DNA of 64,000 bases from Aquirufa beregesia (GCF_011090385.1 NZ_SEWW01000001.1:372001-436000), one strand, 5' to 3'. Counted from the first letter of the stretch, positions 38,261-46,894 are shown. Program-made: numbers and translations. The notes: generated by a model not told the origin, from the letters alone.

Positions 38261-39916
38261 ATGTCTCGTTCTTACTTACAAATACACCCCTTAGATAATT
38301 TACTCGTTGCGCTAAAAGACTTAAAAGCTGGTACTATCATACAACATCAAGGTCAGGAAATTACATTAAAGGACGATATTGCTGCTAAACATAAATTTAG
38401 TACAATAGATATTCCTAAGGGTGATACGGCTACGATGTACGGTGTTTTAGTAGGTGTGGCTACCCAAGATATTCCCAAAGGTGGATTAATTCATACTTTT
38501 AATTTACACCATGCCTCACAAGATTTTTTAGGAAAACAGAAAGAATATTCTTGGGAAGCACCCAATGTCGATCGGTGGAAAAATTCCACATTTAAAGGTT
38601 ATCAAAGACCTGATGGTCAGGTAGGTACTCAAAATTATTGGCTAGTTATTCCTTTAGTGTTTTGTGAAAATCGAAATATAGAATTACTCAAAAATGCCTT
38701 TATCAAAGGTTTAGGATTTCAAAAGAATGACCCATTTACCGACCAGGTCATTGAATTGAAAAATCAATTGGAAAGTGGTAAAGAATTAAAAACAAACGAA
38801 ATAAAAAGCACATTTAAAGGTGAATTACTTCAGAAATCGGAATCTTTCCCTAATGTAGATGGAATTAAATTTTTACGTCATGAAAGTGGATGTGGTGAAA
38901 GCAAAGATGACTCTGACATGCTTTGTGCTTTATTAGCGGGCTATTGTGTCAATCCCAATGTGGGTGGAATTTCTGTGTTAAGCTTAGGCTGCCAACATTC
39001 ACAAATTGAAACATTCAAAAATAGCCTAAAAGCTATTGATCCTAATTTTTCTAAGCCTATACATTTCTTTGAACAACAACAAGATGAGGGTAGTGGTGTT
39101 GAAAATTTATTGAGTGAAGTCATCTTAAAAACATTTCAAGGTCTGGTAGAAATCAATAAAATTAATAGAACAGATACACCACTCTCTAAATTACGTTTAG
39201 GGGTAAAATGTGGAGGTTCTGATGGTTTCTCAGGTATTTCTGCCAATCCAGCTATCGGACATACAGCTGATTTATTGGTTGCCCTAGGTGGCACCGTGAT
39301 GATCGCTGAATTTCCAGAATTATGTGGTGTAGAACAGGAATTACAAAATAGATCGGTGGATGCAACGGTAGCTGATAATTTTGGTAAATTGATGCGCGAA
39401 TATGCTAGAAGAGCAGAAGCCGTTGGTGCAGGTTTTGATATGAATCCTTCACCAGGTAATATTAAGGATGGCTTAATTACTGATGCCATTAAATCTGCTG
39501 GAGCTGCCAAGAAAGCAGGAACTTCACCCATTGTAGATGCCTTAGGTTACGGTCAATACGCTAAAAAACATGGCTTAAATTTAGTTTGTACTCCAGGAAA
39601 TGATGTATTAGCTACAACTGGTATGGCAGGAGCAGGGGCAACGGTACAACTATTTACTACGGGCTTAGGAACTCCAACAGGAAATCCGATCAGCCCTATG
39701 GTTAAATTGTCTACCAATACCCGTTTAGCTGAAAAACTACCGGAAATCATTGATATTGATTGTGGTCCTATTATTTCCGGTGAAAAATCGGTCGAAGAAA
39801 TGGGGGAAGAAATATTGGATTATGTGATTCATTTAGCTTCAGGAGAAATCAACACCAAAGCCATGGAGCTTGGACAAGATGATTTCATGTTCTGGAGAAG
39901 GGGAGTATCTTTATAA
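38261..39916 (+). CDS. UxaA-family dehydratase, probable L-fuconate dehydratase
   Basis: A 551-residue altronate-dehydratase-like enzyme, iron- or Mn-dependent. An N-terminal SAF domain (about 1-95) is followed by the UxaA core with GYQRPDGQVGTQNYWLVIP, a HESGCGESKDDSD segment and LGVKCGGSDGFSGISANPAIG. In C. jejuni the same family is split into two genes (Cj0482/Cj0483) in the fucose locus; here the parts are fused. It probably converts L-fuconate to 2-keto-3-deoxy-L-fuconate, replacing the enolase-superfamily enzyme of Xanthomonas. Altronate or galactarate are alternatives, made less likely by the neighbours. Confidence 0.82.
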   Translation: MSRSYLQIHPLDNLLVALKDLKAGTIIQHQGQEITLKDDIAAKHKFSTIDIPKGDTATMYGVLVGVATQDIPKGGLIHTFNLHHASQDFLGKQKEYSWEAPNVDRWKNSTFKGYQRPDGQVGTQNYWLVIPLVFCENRNIELLKNAFIKGLGFQKNDPFTDQVIELKNQLESGKELKTNEIKSTFKGELLQKSESFPNVDGIKFLRHESGCGESKDDSDMLCALLAGYCVNPNVGGISVLSLGCQHSQIETFKNSLKAIDPNFSKPIHFFEQQQDEGSGVENLLSEVILKTFQGLVEINKINRTDTPLSKLRLGVKCGGSDGFSGISANPAIGHTADLLVALGGTVMIAEFPELCGVEQELQNRSVDATVADNFGKLMREYARRAEAVGAGFDMNPSPGNIKDGLITDAIKSAGAAKKAGTSPIVDALGYGQYAKKHGLNLVCTPGNDVLATTGMAGAGATVQLFTTGLGTPTGNPISPMVKLSTNTRLAEKLPEIIDIDCGPIISGEKSVEEMGEEILDYVIHLASGEINTKAMELGQDDFMFWRRGVSL

Positions 39917-39925
39917 TTTTAGCCT

Positions 39926-40693
39926 ATGTTATTTACATTAAAAAATAAGAAAGCAGTCATTACGGGTGGTGGATCTGGAATCGGAAAAGCCATTTCTTTA
40001 CTTTTCGCCAAACAGGGTGCAGAAGTTCACATGATTGATTTAGAAAATGCTAGCTCTCGTCAAACGGAAAAAGAATTAAAAAGCATTTCCCAGCAATCCC
40101 AACTTCATATTGTCAATATTACTCAATTAGAAGCCGTTAAGAACTTGGCAAGTGAATTAGGAAACATTGATATCCTTATCAATAATGCAGGAATTGCCCA
40201 AATTGGAAATCTAGAAAATACCACCTCTGAAGGCTTTCAGGCTATATTTGATGTCAATGTGAAAGGGGCTTTCCATTGTATGCAAGCATTTATTCCCGGT
40301 ATGTTAATCCAATCCAAGGGAGTGATTATGAATATGGCCTCCGTAGCGGCTTCAGTGGGCATACCAGATCGCTTTGGTTATTCTATGACCAAAGGAGCTA
40401 TTCGTTCCATGACACAATCGGTAGCCAAAGACTACATCCAACAAGGAATCCGATGCAATTGCATTTCTCCAGGAAGAGTACATACACCTTTTGTGGATGG
40501 ATTTATCGCCAAAAATTATCCAGACAAAAAAGAAGAAATGTTTGCCAAATTATCAGCGACTCAGCCCATCGGTCGTATGGCTCAACCAGAAGAAATTGCC
40601 CATTTAGCCTTATATTTATGTTCCGATGAAGCCTCTTTCATCACAGGTTGTGATTATCCTATCGATGGAGGTTTTACTTATTTAAACAATTAA
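39926..40693 (+). CDS. SDR oxidoreductase, probable 2-keto-3-deoxy-L-fuconate dehydrogenase
   Basis: A 255-residue classical short-chain dehydrogenase. The cofactor motif is TGGGSGIG with an acidic residue after beta-2 (MIDLE), favouring NAD. NNAG, a serine in MASVAAS and the Tyr-Lys pair in GYSMTKG are all intact. RVHTPFVDGFIAKNYPDK resembles keto-deoxy-fuconate dehydrogenases and the human DHRS6-like group. It would oxidise 2-keto-3-deoxy-L-fuconate to the 2,4-diketo acid, the substrate for the FAH enzyme at 41404. Reaction inferred from similarity and cluster. Confidence 0.8.
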   Translation: MLFTLKNKKAVITGGGSGIGKAISLLFAKQGAEVHMIDLENASSRQTEKELKSISQQSQLHIVNITQLEAVKNLASELGNIDILINNAGIAQIGNLENTTSEGFQAIFDVNVKGAFHCMQAFIPGMLIQSKGVIMNMASVAASVGIPDRFGYSMTKGAIRSMTQSVAKDYIQQGIRCNCISPGRVHTPFVDGFIAKNYPDKKEEMFAKLSATQPIGRMAQPEEIAHLALYLCSDEASFITGCDYPIDGGFTYLNN

Positions 40694-40701
40694 TTAATCC
40701 C

Positions 40702-41379
40702 ATGAAAAATAAGTTGATTTTCTCCATTGTCCTATTAATGGCTTCTTTAAGCTCTTTTAGTCCAGCTAATCCCATCAAAATCGTTTTCTTTGGTGATTCT
40801 ATTACCCAAGCTGGGGTTTCCAAAACTGGGTATATAACCCAACTGCAAGGTATGTTGGCTTCACAAGGTATAGGTGATCAATATGAATTAATAGGAGCCG
40901 GTATAGGTGGTAATAAAATTTATGATTTGTATCTACGTCATGAAGAGGATTTATTGGCCAAAAAACCCAACATTACTGTCATTTACATAGGAATAAACGA
41001 TGTTTGGCATAAAACATCTTCCAGAACGGGTACTGATGCTGATAAGTTTGAGCGTTTTTACAATGCTTTAATCAAGAAGATTCAATCAGCTGGCAGTCAA
41101 GTAGTTATTTGTACTCCAACAGTAATAGGCGAACGATTTGATGCAACAAACGAAAATGATGGAGATCTAAATCGCTATTCAGATATCATCCGCAGAATTG
41201 CAAAAAATAATAATTGTGCTTTGATTGATTTAAGAAAAGCCTTTTTAAGCTTTGAGCAAAACAATAATCCAGAAAATAAAGAGTCTGGCATTTTGACCAG
41301 CGATCGAGTACATTTGAATGAAGCTGGAAATAAATTTTTAGCAGAAACCATGTGGTCTGTACTAAAGGACATCAAATAA
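40702..41379 (+). CDS. exported SGNH/GDSL hydrolase
   Basis: A 225-residue protein with a signal peptide (MKNKLIFSIVLLMASLSSFSPA). The SGNH blocks are clear: nucleophile serine in FFGDSITQAG, glycine in GAGIGGNK, asparagine in IYIGINDVWH, and the Asp-His pair in SDRVHLNEAG. Such enzymes often remove O-acetyl groups from sugars. Placed inside the fucose operon, it may deacetylate a fucose-containing glycan before or after the fucosidase acts. The substrate is inference. Confidence 0.85.
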   Translation: MKNKLIFSIVLLMASLSSFSPANPIKIVFFGDSITQAGVSKTGYITQLQGMLASQGIGDQYELIGAGIGGNKIYDLYLRHEEDLLAKKPNITVIYIGINDVWHKTSSRTGTDADKFERFYNALIKKIQSAGSQVVICTPTVIGERFDATNENDGDLNRYSDIIRRIAKNNNCALIDLRKAFLSFEQNNNPENKESGILTSDRVHLNEAGNKFLAETMWSVLKDIK

Positions 41380-41403
41380 TACCCTTATAATTCAAAAATT
41401 AAC

Positions 41404-42252
41404 ATGAAATTAGTTCGTCTAGGAGCCCAAAACAATGAAAAACCTGCTGTTTTAATCGATGGTAAATACTTCGATGTCAGTACTTATTTTCAAGATTTCA
41501 ATGAAGCCTTCTTTGAGCAAGGAGGACTTGATAAGTTGGCAGATATTATTAGCAACGAAATATTAGAAGAAATAAGTAATCCAAAAAGAATTGGTTCATG
41601 CGTGGCTCGCCCTTCTAAAATCATATGTGTGGGATTAAATTATGCTGACCATGCCAAAGAAACAGGCGCTGCCATTCCTACGGAACCCATTTTGTTTTTC
41701 AAAAGCACATCTGCTTTAAGTGGCCCATTTGATGATGTCATTATCCCCAAAAACTCCATTAAGACGGATTGGGAAGTAGAATTTGCCATCGTAATAGGTA
41801 AAAAAGCCTCTTATATTAGCGAGGAAAAAGCGTATGACTATGTGGCGGGTTATTGCTTACACAATGATATTTCTGAAAGAGAGTTTCAATTAGAAAGAGG
41901 AGGAAATTGGTCCAAAGGTAAAGGCTGTGATACATTTGCCCCATTAGGACCATTTTTAGCCACAAAGGACGAAATTCAAGACGTGCACAACTTAAACATG
42001 TGGTTAGATATCAATGGAAAACGTTTTCAAACAAGTAACACGAAACAATTGATTTTCAATGTGCCACAAATTGTTTCTTATATATCTCAATTTATGACCT
42101 TATTACCGGGCGACGTGATTTCTACAGGAACACCACACGGAGTAGGACTTGGATTAAATCCCCCCGTATTTTTAAAACCTGGTGATATCATGACTTTAGG
42201 AATGGATGGTTTAGGTGAGCAAAAGCAAAAAGCCGTTGCCTACTCAGTATAA
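41404..42252 (+). CDS. fumarylacetoacetate-hydrolase-family enzyme, probable 2,4-diketo-3-deoxy-L-fuconate hydrolase
   Basis: A 282-residue FAH-fold metal enzyme. The pattern CVGLNYADHAKETG, PILFFKSTSAL, DWEVEFAIVIGKKA (metal glutamates) and STGTPHGVGLGLNPP is typical of the group that includes ureidoglycolate lyase-like proteins and diketo-deoxy-fuconate hydrolase. Here it would split the 2,4-diketo acid into pyruvate and L-lactate. The lactonase gene starts one base after the stop. The family is firm; the substrate comes from pathway context. Confidence 0.85.
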   Translation: MKLVRLGAQNNEKPAVLIDGKYFDVSTYFQDFNEAFFEQGGLDKLADIISNEILEEISNPKRIGSCVARPSKIICVGLNYADHAKETGAAIPTEPILFFKSTSALSGPFDDVIIPKNSIKTDWEVEFAIVIGKKASYISEEKAYDYVAGYCLHNDISEREFQLERGGNWSKGKGCDTFAPLGPFLATKDEIQDVHNLNMWLDINGKRFQTSNTKQLIFNVPQIVSYISQFMTLLPGDVISTGTPHGVGLGLNPPVFLKPGDIMTLGMDGLGEQKQKAVAYSV

Positions 42253-42253
42253 T

Positions 42254-43084
42254 ATGATTGATGCACATCAACACTTTTGGAATTATCAGCCTGAGCGAGA
42301 TACTTGGATTACCGATGATATGTCCAAAATTCAAGCTGATTTTTATCCCAATGAAAGTCAAATAATATTCGAAAAAAACGGAATTGATGGCTGCATAGCC
42401 GTTCAGGCAGATTCGTCGGAAGAGGAAACGCTCTTTCTCTTAGCATTGGCTGAACAAAATGATTTCATCAAAGGGGTAGTAGGGTGGACCGATCTACAAA
42501 ATGAACACCTAGAAAGTCGACTCGAGTATTTTTCGCAATTTGAAAAATGTGTGGGTTTCCGCCATGTGATCCAAGGAGAAAAAGACCCATTATTCTTTCA
42601 GAGGCCCCATTTTATTCAAGGCGTCAAACAATTAGCTGCCTTTGATTATACTTACGATATCTTAATTTACCCGCATCAATTAAAAGAGAGCGTCGCTTTT
42701 GCACAGAAAGTAGATGAACAGAAATTAATTTTAGACCATTTGGCTAAGCCTCCCTATAAGTCTAAAGACTTAACAAATTGGAAAAATGAACTAAGAGGAT
42801 ATCAAAAATTAGACCATGTTTCTGCCAAAATTTCTGGTTTAGTGACTGAAGCTGATTGGGCAAATTGGACAAAAGATGAAATCAAAGAAACCATCGATGT
42901 GGCTTTGGAGGTATTCGGCCCCAAAAGATTATTATTTGGTTCTGATTACCCAGTGGTATTGGTGGCCTCAACACTAGAAAAATGGTTGAAAGTATTTCAT
43001 GAAAGTATTACCAACTTATCTGCAACAGAACAAGCAGATATTAAATTAAATAATTGTTTAGCTTTCTATCAAGTAGAACTATAA
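42254..43084 (+). CDS. amidohydrolase-2 family lactonase, probable L-fuconolactonase
   Basis: A 276-residue TIM-barrel metal hydrolase. It begins MIDAHQHFWNYQPERDTWI with H5 and H7 as metal ligands and the HFW pattern seen in L-fuconolactonases and L-rhamnono-lactonases. Further motifs are VQADSSEEETLFLL, FRHVIQGEKDP, ILDHLAKP and the late FGSDYPV aspartate. The ATG at 42254 was chosen because it lies one base past the FAH stop; an in-frame start at 42215 would overlap that gene. It would open L-fucono-lactone to L-fuconate. Confidence 0.87.
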   Translation: MIDAHQHFWNYQPERDTWITDDMSKIQADFYPNESQIIFEKNGIDGCIAVQADSSEEETLFLLALAEQNDFIKGVVGWTDLQNEHLESRLEYFSQFEKCVGFRHVIQGEKDPLFFQRPHFIQGVKQLAAFDYTYDILIYPHQLKESVAFAQKVDEQKLILDHLAKPPYKSKDLTNWKNELRGYQKLDHVSAKISGLVTEADWANWTKDEIKETIDVALEVFGPKRLLFGSDYPVVLVASTLEKWLKVFHESITNLSATEQADIKLNNCLAFYQVEL

Positions 43085-43866
43085 TGAACCTAGGACTTAA
43101 AGAAAAGGTCATCATCGTAACTGGTGGTGCCAAAGGAATTGGAGAAGGAATTAGTCAATCATTGGCTTTAGAATCAGCTATGGTGGCTATTGTGGGAAGG
43201 AATAAAGAAGATAATGAAAAGGCCATTGCCAAAATTCAAGCCACGGGTGGTCAAGCATTCTCTTTTGTAGCTGAACTAAGCCGGCCTGAAGAATGTGAAC
43301 GTGTGGTGAATGAAGTATATCAATTTTTTGGTAAAATTGATGGTTTAGTTAACAATGCAGGAATCAATGATGGTGTAGGATTAGCCACTGGTAGCTATGA
43401 AAAATTTATGCAGTCGCTACATTCCAATTTGATTCATTATTATTTGATGGCCAAAGCTTGCTTGCCTCATTTAATCCAATCGAAAGGAGCCATCGTCAAT
43501 ATTGGTTCAAAAGTAGCTGAAACAGGTCAAGGTGGCACTTCTGCCTATGCCGCAGCCAATGGTGGTAGGAATGCACTAACCAGAGAATGGGCAGTGGAAT
43601 TATTGAAAGAGGGTGTCCGTGTAAACGCAGTTATCGTAGCAGAATGCTATACACCCTTGTACGACAGGTGGTTAAAAACCCTCCCCAATCCAGAAGAAAC
43701 CTTGGCTTCTATCACCGAAAAAATACCATTAGGGAAGAGAATGACCACTCCTGAGGAATTAGGGGATATGGTTACTTTTTTGATGTCTAAAAAATCAAGT
43801 CATACTACAGGCCAATTAATCCATGTAGATGGTGGTTATACACATTTAGATCGTGCATTAATATAA
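43084..43866 (+). CDS. SDR oxidoreductase, probable L-fucose dehydrogenase, with YxxxN in place of YxxxK
   Basis: A 260-residue short-chain dehydrogenase, probably making L-fuconolactone from L-fucose. The resemblance to L-fucose dehydrogenases lies in NNAGINDGVGL (90-100), SKVAETGQGGTSAYAAANGG, ALTREWAVELL and the EC(Y/W)TPLY segment. The cofactor motif TGGAKGIG is normal. Ser142 and Tyr155 are present, but the usual catalytic lysine four residues after the tyrosine is Asn159 (codon AAT at 43558-43560). The start codon shares its A with the lactonase stop (TAATG). Whether activity survives, or Asn is normal for this subgroup, needs comparison. Confidence 0.83.
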   Translation: MNLGLKEKVIIVTGGAKGIGEGISQSLALESAMVAIVGRNKEDNEKAIAKIQATGGQAFSFVAELSRPEECERVVNEVYQFFGKIDGLVNNAGINDGVGLATGSYEKFMQSLHSNLIHYYLMAKACLPHLIQSKGAIVNIGSKVAETGQGGTSAYAAANGGRNALTREWAVELLKEGVRVNAVIVAECYTPLYDRWLKTLPNPEETLASITEKIPLGKRMTTPEELGDMVTFLMSKKSSHTTGQLIHVDGGYTHLDRALI

Positions 43867-43867
43867 G

Positions 43868-44959
43868 ATGAGCATTGATTGTACAGAAATTCAAAGTCCA
43901 GGTCTATTGGTCTTTCCTGAAAAGGTAAAGCAAAATATTGCTTATGTTTTAAGTTTGGTAGATGGAGATCCGAATCGATTAAGGCCTCATATCAAAACTC
44001 ATAAAACGAAAGAAGTTAATGATTTACTGCTTGAGGCTGGAATAACCAAATTCAAATGCGCTACCATAGCTGAGGCTGAACTACTCGCTTTATCGCAAGC
44101 CCCTTCCATTTTATTAAGTATGCAGCCTACTGGACCTAATATAGTCCGTTTGGCTAATTTGGTTCAAGCTTATCCCCAAAGTCAATTTGCTTGCTTAGTC
44201 GATGATCTTCATGCCGCTCAAGCTATTTCTCAAATCTTTCAAGACAATGCACAGTCCATCAATGTATTCATCGACTTAAATGTAGGAATGAATCGAACAG
44301 GAATCATTCCAGGACAGGCAGCTTCATTGATTCATCAAATAAAGAGTTTACCAGCTTTAAAAATAAGTGGACTTCATGCCTACGATGGACATATTCGTGA
44401 TGTGAATTTAGAGGATAGAAAAGTACATGTTCAAAGAGATTTCATTGAATTTGAGGCATTGATTCAATCTATTTCATCTGAATTTCCAGACTTAGAATTG
44501 TGTGTAGGGGGGACTCCCAGTTTTTTAGTTCATCATCAGAATCCAGCCTATGTGTGTAGTCCTGGTACCTTTGTTTTTTTTGATGCAGGATATAGCTCCC
44601 TTTATCCTGAAAATAGCCTAGAACAAGCCCTTTACATCATCAGTAGAATTGTTTCCAAACCAAGTAAAACCAGTATTTGCTTGGATTTGGGTCATAAATC
44701 CGTCGCGGCAGAAAATTCCATTGAAAATCGAGTTCGATTTGTCGACTACCCAGAATTTAAGTTAATGAGCCAAAGTGAAGAACATGGAATCGTCGAAGTT
44801 CCTGATTCTGAATCATTTGAAATAGGTCAGGAGTTTTATATGATTCCTTACCATGTTTGTCCAACAGTTGCCTTGCATGCTAATTTGCAAGTAATAGAAG
44901 ATGACATATTTACCGGTATTTGGGAAGTAAAAGCTAGAAACAGAAAAATCAACATATAA
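43868..44959 (+). CDS. D-threonine-aldolase/D-serine-dehydratase-like PLP enzyme
   Basis: A 363-residue fold-type III PLP enzyme with an alanine-racemase-like barrel. The PLP lysine is in RPHIKTHKT, and the C-terminal metal-binding segment VCPTVALHANL resembles the DSD1/D-TA family. It starts one base after the SDR stop, clearly within the operon. Known members cleave D-threonine to glycine and acetaldehyde or dehydrate D-serine. No such step belongs to fucose oxidation, so the role here is unknown; a link to amino-acid-decorated glycans or to aldol chemistry on a sugar acid is speculation. Confidence 0.82.
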   Translation: MSIDCTEIQSPGLLVFPEKVKQNIAYVLSLVDGDPNRLRPHIKTHKTKEVNDLLLEAGITKFKCATIAEAELLALSQAPSILLSMQPTGPNIVRLANLVQAYPQSQFACLVDDLHAAQAISQIFQDNAQSINVFIDLNVGMNRTGIIPGQAASLIHQIKSLPALKISGLHAYDGHIRDVNLEDRKVHVQRDFIEFEALIQSISSEFPDLELCVGGTPSFLVHHQNPAYVCSPGTFVFFDAGYSSLYPENSLEQALYIISRIVSKPSKTSICLDLGHKSVAAENSIENRVRFVDYPEFKLMSQSEEHGIVEVPDSESFEIGQEFYMIPYHVCPTVALHANLQVIEDDIFTGIWEVKARNRKINI

Positions 44960-44960
44960 C

Positions 44961-46028
44961 ATGCTATTATTTGACGCACATTTAGACCTCAGCATGAATG
45001 CTTTGGAGTGGAATCGTGATTTAAGATCTTCATTGAAGGATATTAATGACAGAGAAAAAGGCATGATAGATAAACCTGATCGAGGCAATGCAGTCATTTC
45101 TTTGGATGAATTGAGAACAGGGAATATTGGTATTGTCGTTGCAACTCAAATTGCTCGATATGTCGATAAAAGCTCTACTTTACCTGGTTGGCATTCGCCT
45201 GAACAAGCCTGGGCACAAACTCAAGGGCAATTAGCCTATTACAAAGCATTAGAAACTTTAGGTGAATTAAGTCCTATTCGAAATTGGGAAGAACTCCAAA
45301 ATCATCTTACTTATTGGAATAGCAGCCAAGACAGTAAAAAGAAGATTGGGTATATCTTAAGTTTAGAAGGAGCAGATTCTATTATTACTGTAGATCATTT
45401 AGATATAGCTTATAACTACGGATTAAGAGCCTTAGGCCCTGCTCATTATGGACCTGGAAGATATGCTCAAGGGACAAATGCTACAGGGGGACTAGGCGAG
45501 AATGGCAGAGCTCTTCTAACAAGAATGCAGCAATTAGGTATCATTCTTGATGCCACGCATTTATGTGATGACAGCTTTTGGGAAGCCATGGAGCATTATG
45601 ATGGCCCAGTTTGGGCTAGCCACCATAATTGTAGAGTTTTGGTAGATCATAATCGCCAATTTACGGATGAACAATTCAAAGAATTGATTCGTCGGGATGC
45701 CGTGATAGGCATGCCATTAGATGCCTGGATGATGGTTTCTAATTGGGTAAGGGGTGTTTCCACACCTCAAAACATGCAGGTGAGCTTGAATACCATGATT
45801 GATCACTTGGATCATATTTGTCAAATTGCTGGAAATACCGACCACGTAGGACTAGGTACAGATTTAGATGGAGGATTTGGAACTGAACAATGTCCTTACG
45901 ACATTCAATCTATTGCCGATTTACAAAAAATACCTAATTTATTAAGCAACAGAGGCTATTCTGAACATGACATTGAAAAAATATGTCACAAAAACTGGAT
46001 AGGTTTTTTAGAGAAAAACTGGCAATAA
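44961..46028 (+). CDS. M19 membrane-dipeptidase-like metalloenzyme
   Basis: A 355-residue renal-dipeptidase-family protein. The metal ligands are recognisable: DAHLDLS at the start (HxD), the glutamate in LSLEGADS, DATHLCDD, SHHNCRVL and the late GLGTDLDGGFG. No signal peptide, so probably cytoplasmic. The family hydrolyses dipeptides, often with D-residues, or beta-lactams. It is last in the fucose operon, one base after the D-threonine-aldolase-like gene. Its presence with that gene suggests an amino acid amide attached to the imported sugar, but this is inference. Confidence 0.85.
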   Translation: MLLFDAHLDLSMNALEWNRDLRSSLKDINDREKGMIDKPDRGNAVISLDELRTGNIGIVVATQIARYVDKSSTLPGWHSPEQAWAQTQGQLAYYKALETLGELSPIRNWEELQNHLTYWNSSQDSKKKIGYILSLEGADSIITVDHLDIAYNYGLRALGPAHYGPGRYAQGTNATGGLGENGRALLTRMQQLGIILDATHLCDDSFWEAMEHYDGPVWASHHNCRVLVDHNRQFTDEQFKELIRRDAVIGMPLDAWMMVSNWVRGVSTPQNMQVSLNTMIDHLDHICQIAGNTDHVGLGTDLDGGFGTEQCPYDIQSIADLQKIPNLLSNRGYSEHDIEKICHKNWIGFLEKNWQ

Positions 46029-46035
46029 ATTATGA

Positions 46036-46127
46036 ATTATAAAATATAGATTATAAATATTGGGAATAAAACAGATTTAAAAGGAGTCAAGAAAACTATC
46101 ATCTATTTACAATTTATATTCTATAAT
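46036..46127. repeat. imperfect inverted repeat in the convergent gap
   Basis: Arms at 46036-46058 and 46105-46127 match at 20 of 23 positions as reverse complements, with the three differences all A/G. The spacer is 46 bases. It sits between the dipeptidase stop and the convergent SDR stop, in very AT-rich DNA. It could be a bidirectional termination structure or a decayed miniature element; no target duplication was seen. Confidence 0.5.
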
Positions 46128-46134
46128 TTATCAT

Positions 46135-46884
46135 TCAATTAGGGGGTATCCCCACCGAAGTCCAGCCGCCATCAATGACTAAAAACTGGCCAGTGATGTG
46201 TTTGGAAAGAGGAGAGAGGAAAAATAAAGCTGCATTCGCGATATCTTCCACTGTGGCTGGGTAGCCCAATGGAGTAATAGCTGACCATTCTTTGATATAA
46301 TCTTGATCAGAAAGCGTTCTTTCAGTTAAGGTTGCTCCTGGGCTAATCGTATTGATACGAATTTGAAAAGGAGAAAGGTCAATCACCAAATTCTTAGCCA
46401 ATTGATTCAAAGCTGCTTTAGTCATTCCATAAGCTGCTAAATCAGGATGAGCTTGATGACCTGTAACTGACGACATCAATAAAATACTTCCACCATTTCC
46501 TGAGTCTCTAAGTTTTTGAGCTATCAATTGGGCCAAAAAGAAGGTTCCTTTGATGTTAATCTTCAATATTTGATCTAATGATTCTTTGGTATAAGACCAA
46601 AAATCTCCGAAAGTAGTGATACCTGCATTACAAACACATCCAGCTAATGTACCAGGCGTTTGATCTATCAGATTGGAGAGCGAGTCCAAAAATTCATCGG
46701 AACTAGCATCAGCACAAATACTGGAAAATTGATATAGTCCAAGGTGGTGTAATTGTGCTTGAGCTTTTTCAATTTGTTCCTGATTGATATCATTCCAAAT
46801 AACATAGTCTCCCTGCAATAAAATAGACTTAACTATCTCAAATCCAATACCTTGTGCAGCACCCGTAACAATATACTTTAACAT
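46135..46884 (-). CDS. SDR family oxidoreductase of unknown substrate
   Basis: A 249-residue classical short-chain dehydrogenase. The cofactor motif is TGAAQGIG, with an aspartate after beta-2 (WNDINQ) suggesting NAD. CNAG stands for NNAG, the serine is in LMSSVTG, YGMTK holds Tyr and Lys, and SPGAT follows. It lies downstream of the IlvD/Edd dehydratase but beyond a terminator, so it may have its own promoter or rely on read-through. A sugar or sugar-acid dehydrogenase acting with the dehydratase is plausible. Confidence 0.85.
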   Translation of the reverse strand: MLKYIVTGAAQGIGFEIVKSILLQGDYVIWNDINQEQIEKAQAQLHHLGLYQFSSICADASSDEFLDSLSNLIDQTPGTLAGCVCNAGITTFGDFWSYTKESLDQILKINIKGTFFLAQLIAQKLRDSGNGGSILLMSSVTGHQAHPDLAAYGMTKAALNQLAKNLVIDLSPFQIRINTISPGATLTERTLSDQDYIKEWSAITPLGYPATVEDIANAALFFLSPLSKHITGQFLVIDGGWTSVGIPPN

Positions 46885-46894
46885 AATAATCGAT

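Noticed and set aside
39136-39531. A 131-codon minus-strand open frame within the UxaA-family gene
   Set aside because: Antisense shadow of a clearly conserved coding region with no start context or domain.
40276-40629. A 117-codon plus-strand open frame in another phase of the SDR at 39926
   Set aside because: Out-of-phase shadow; the SDR frame carries all conserved motifs.
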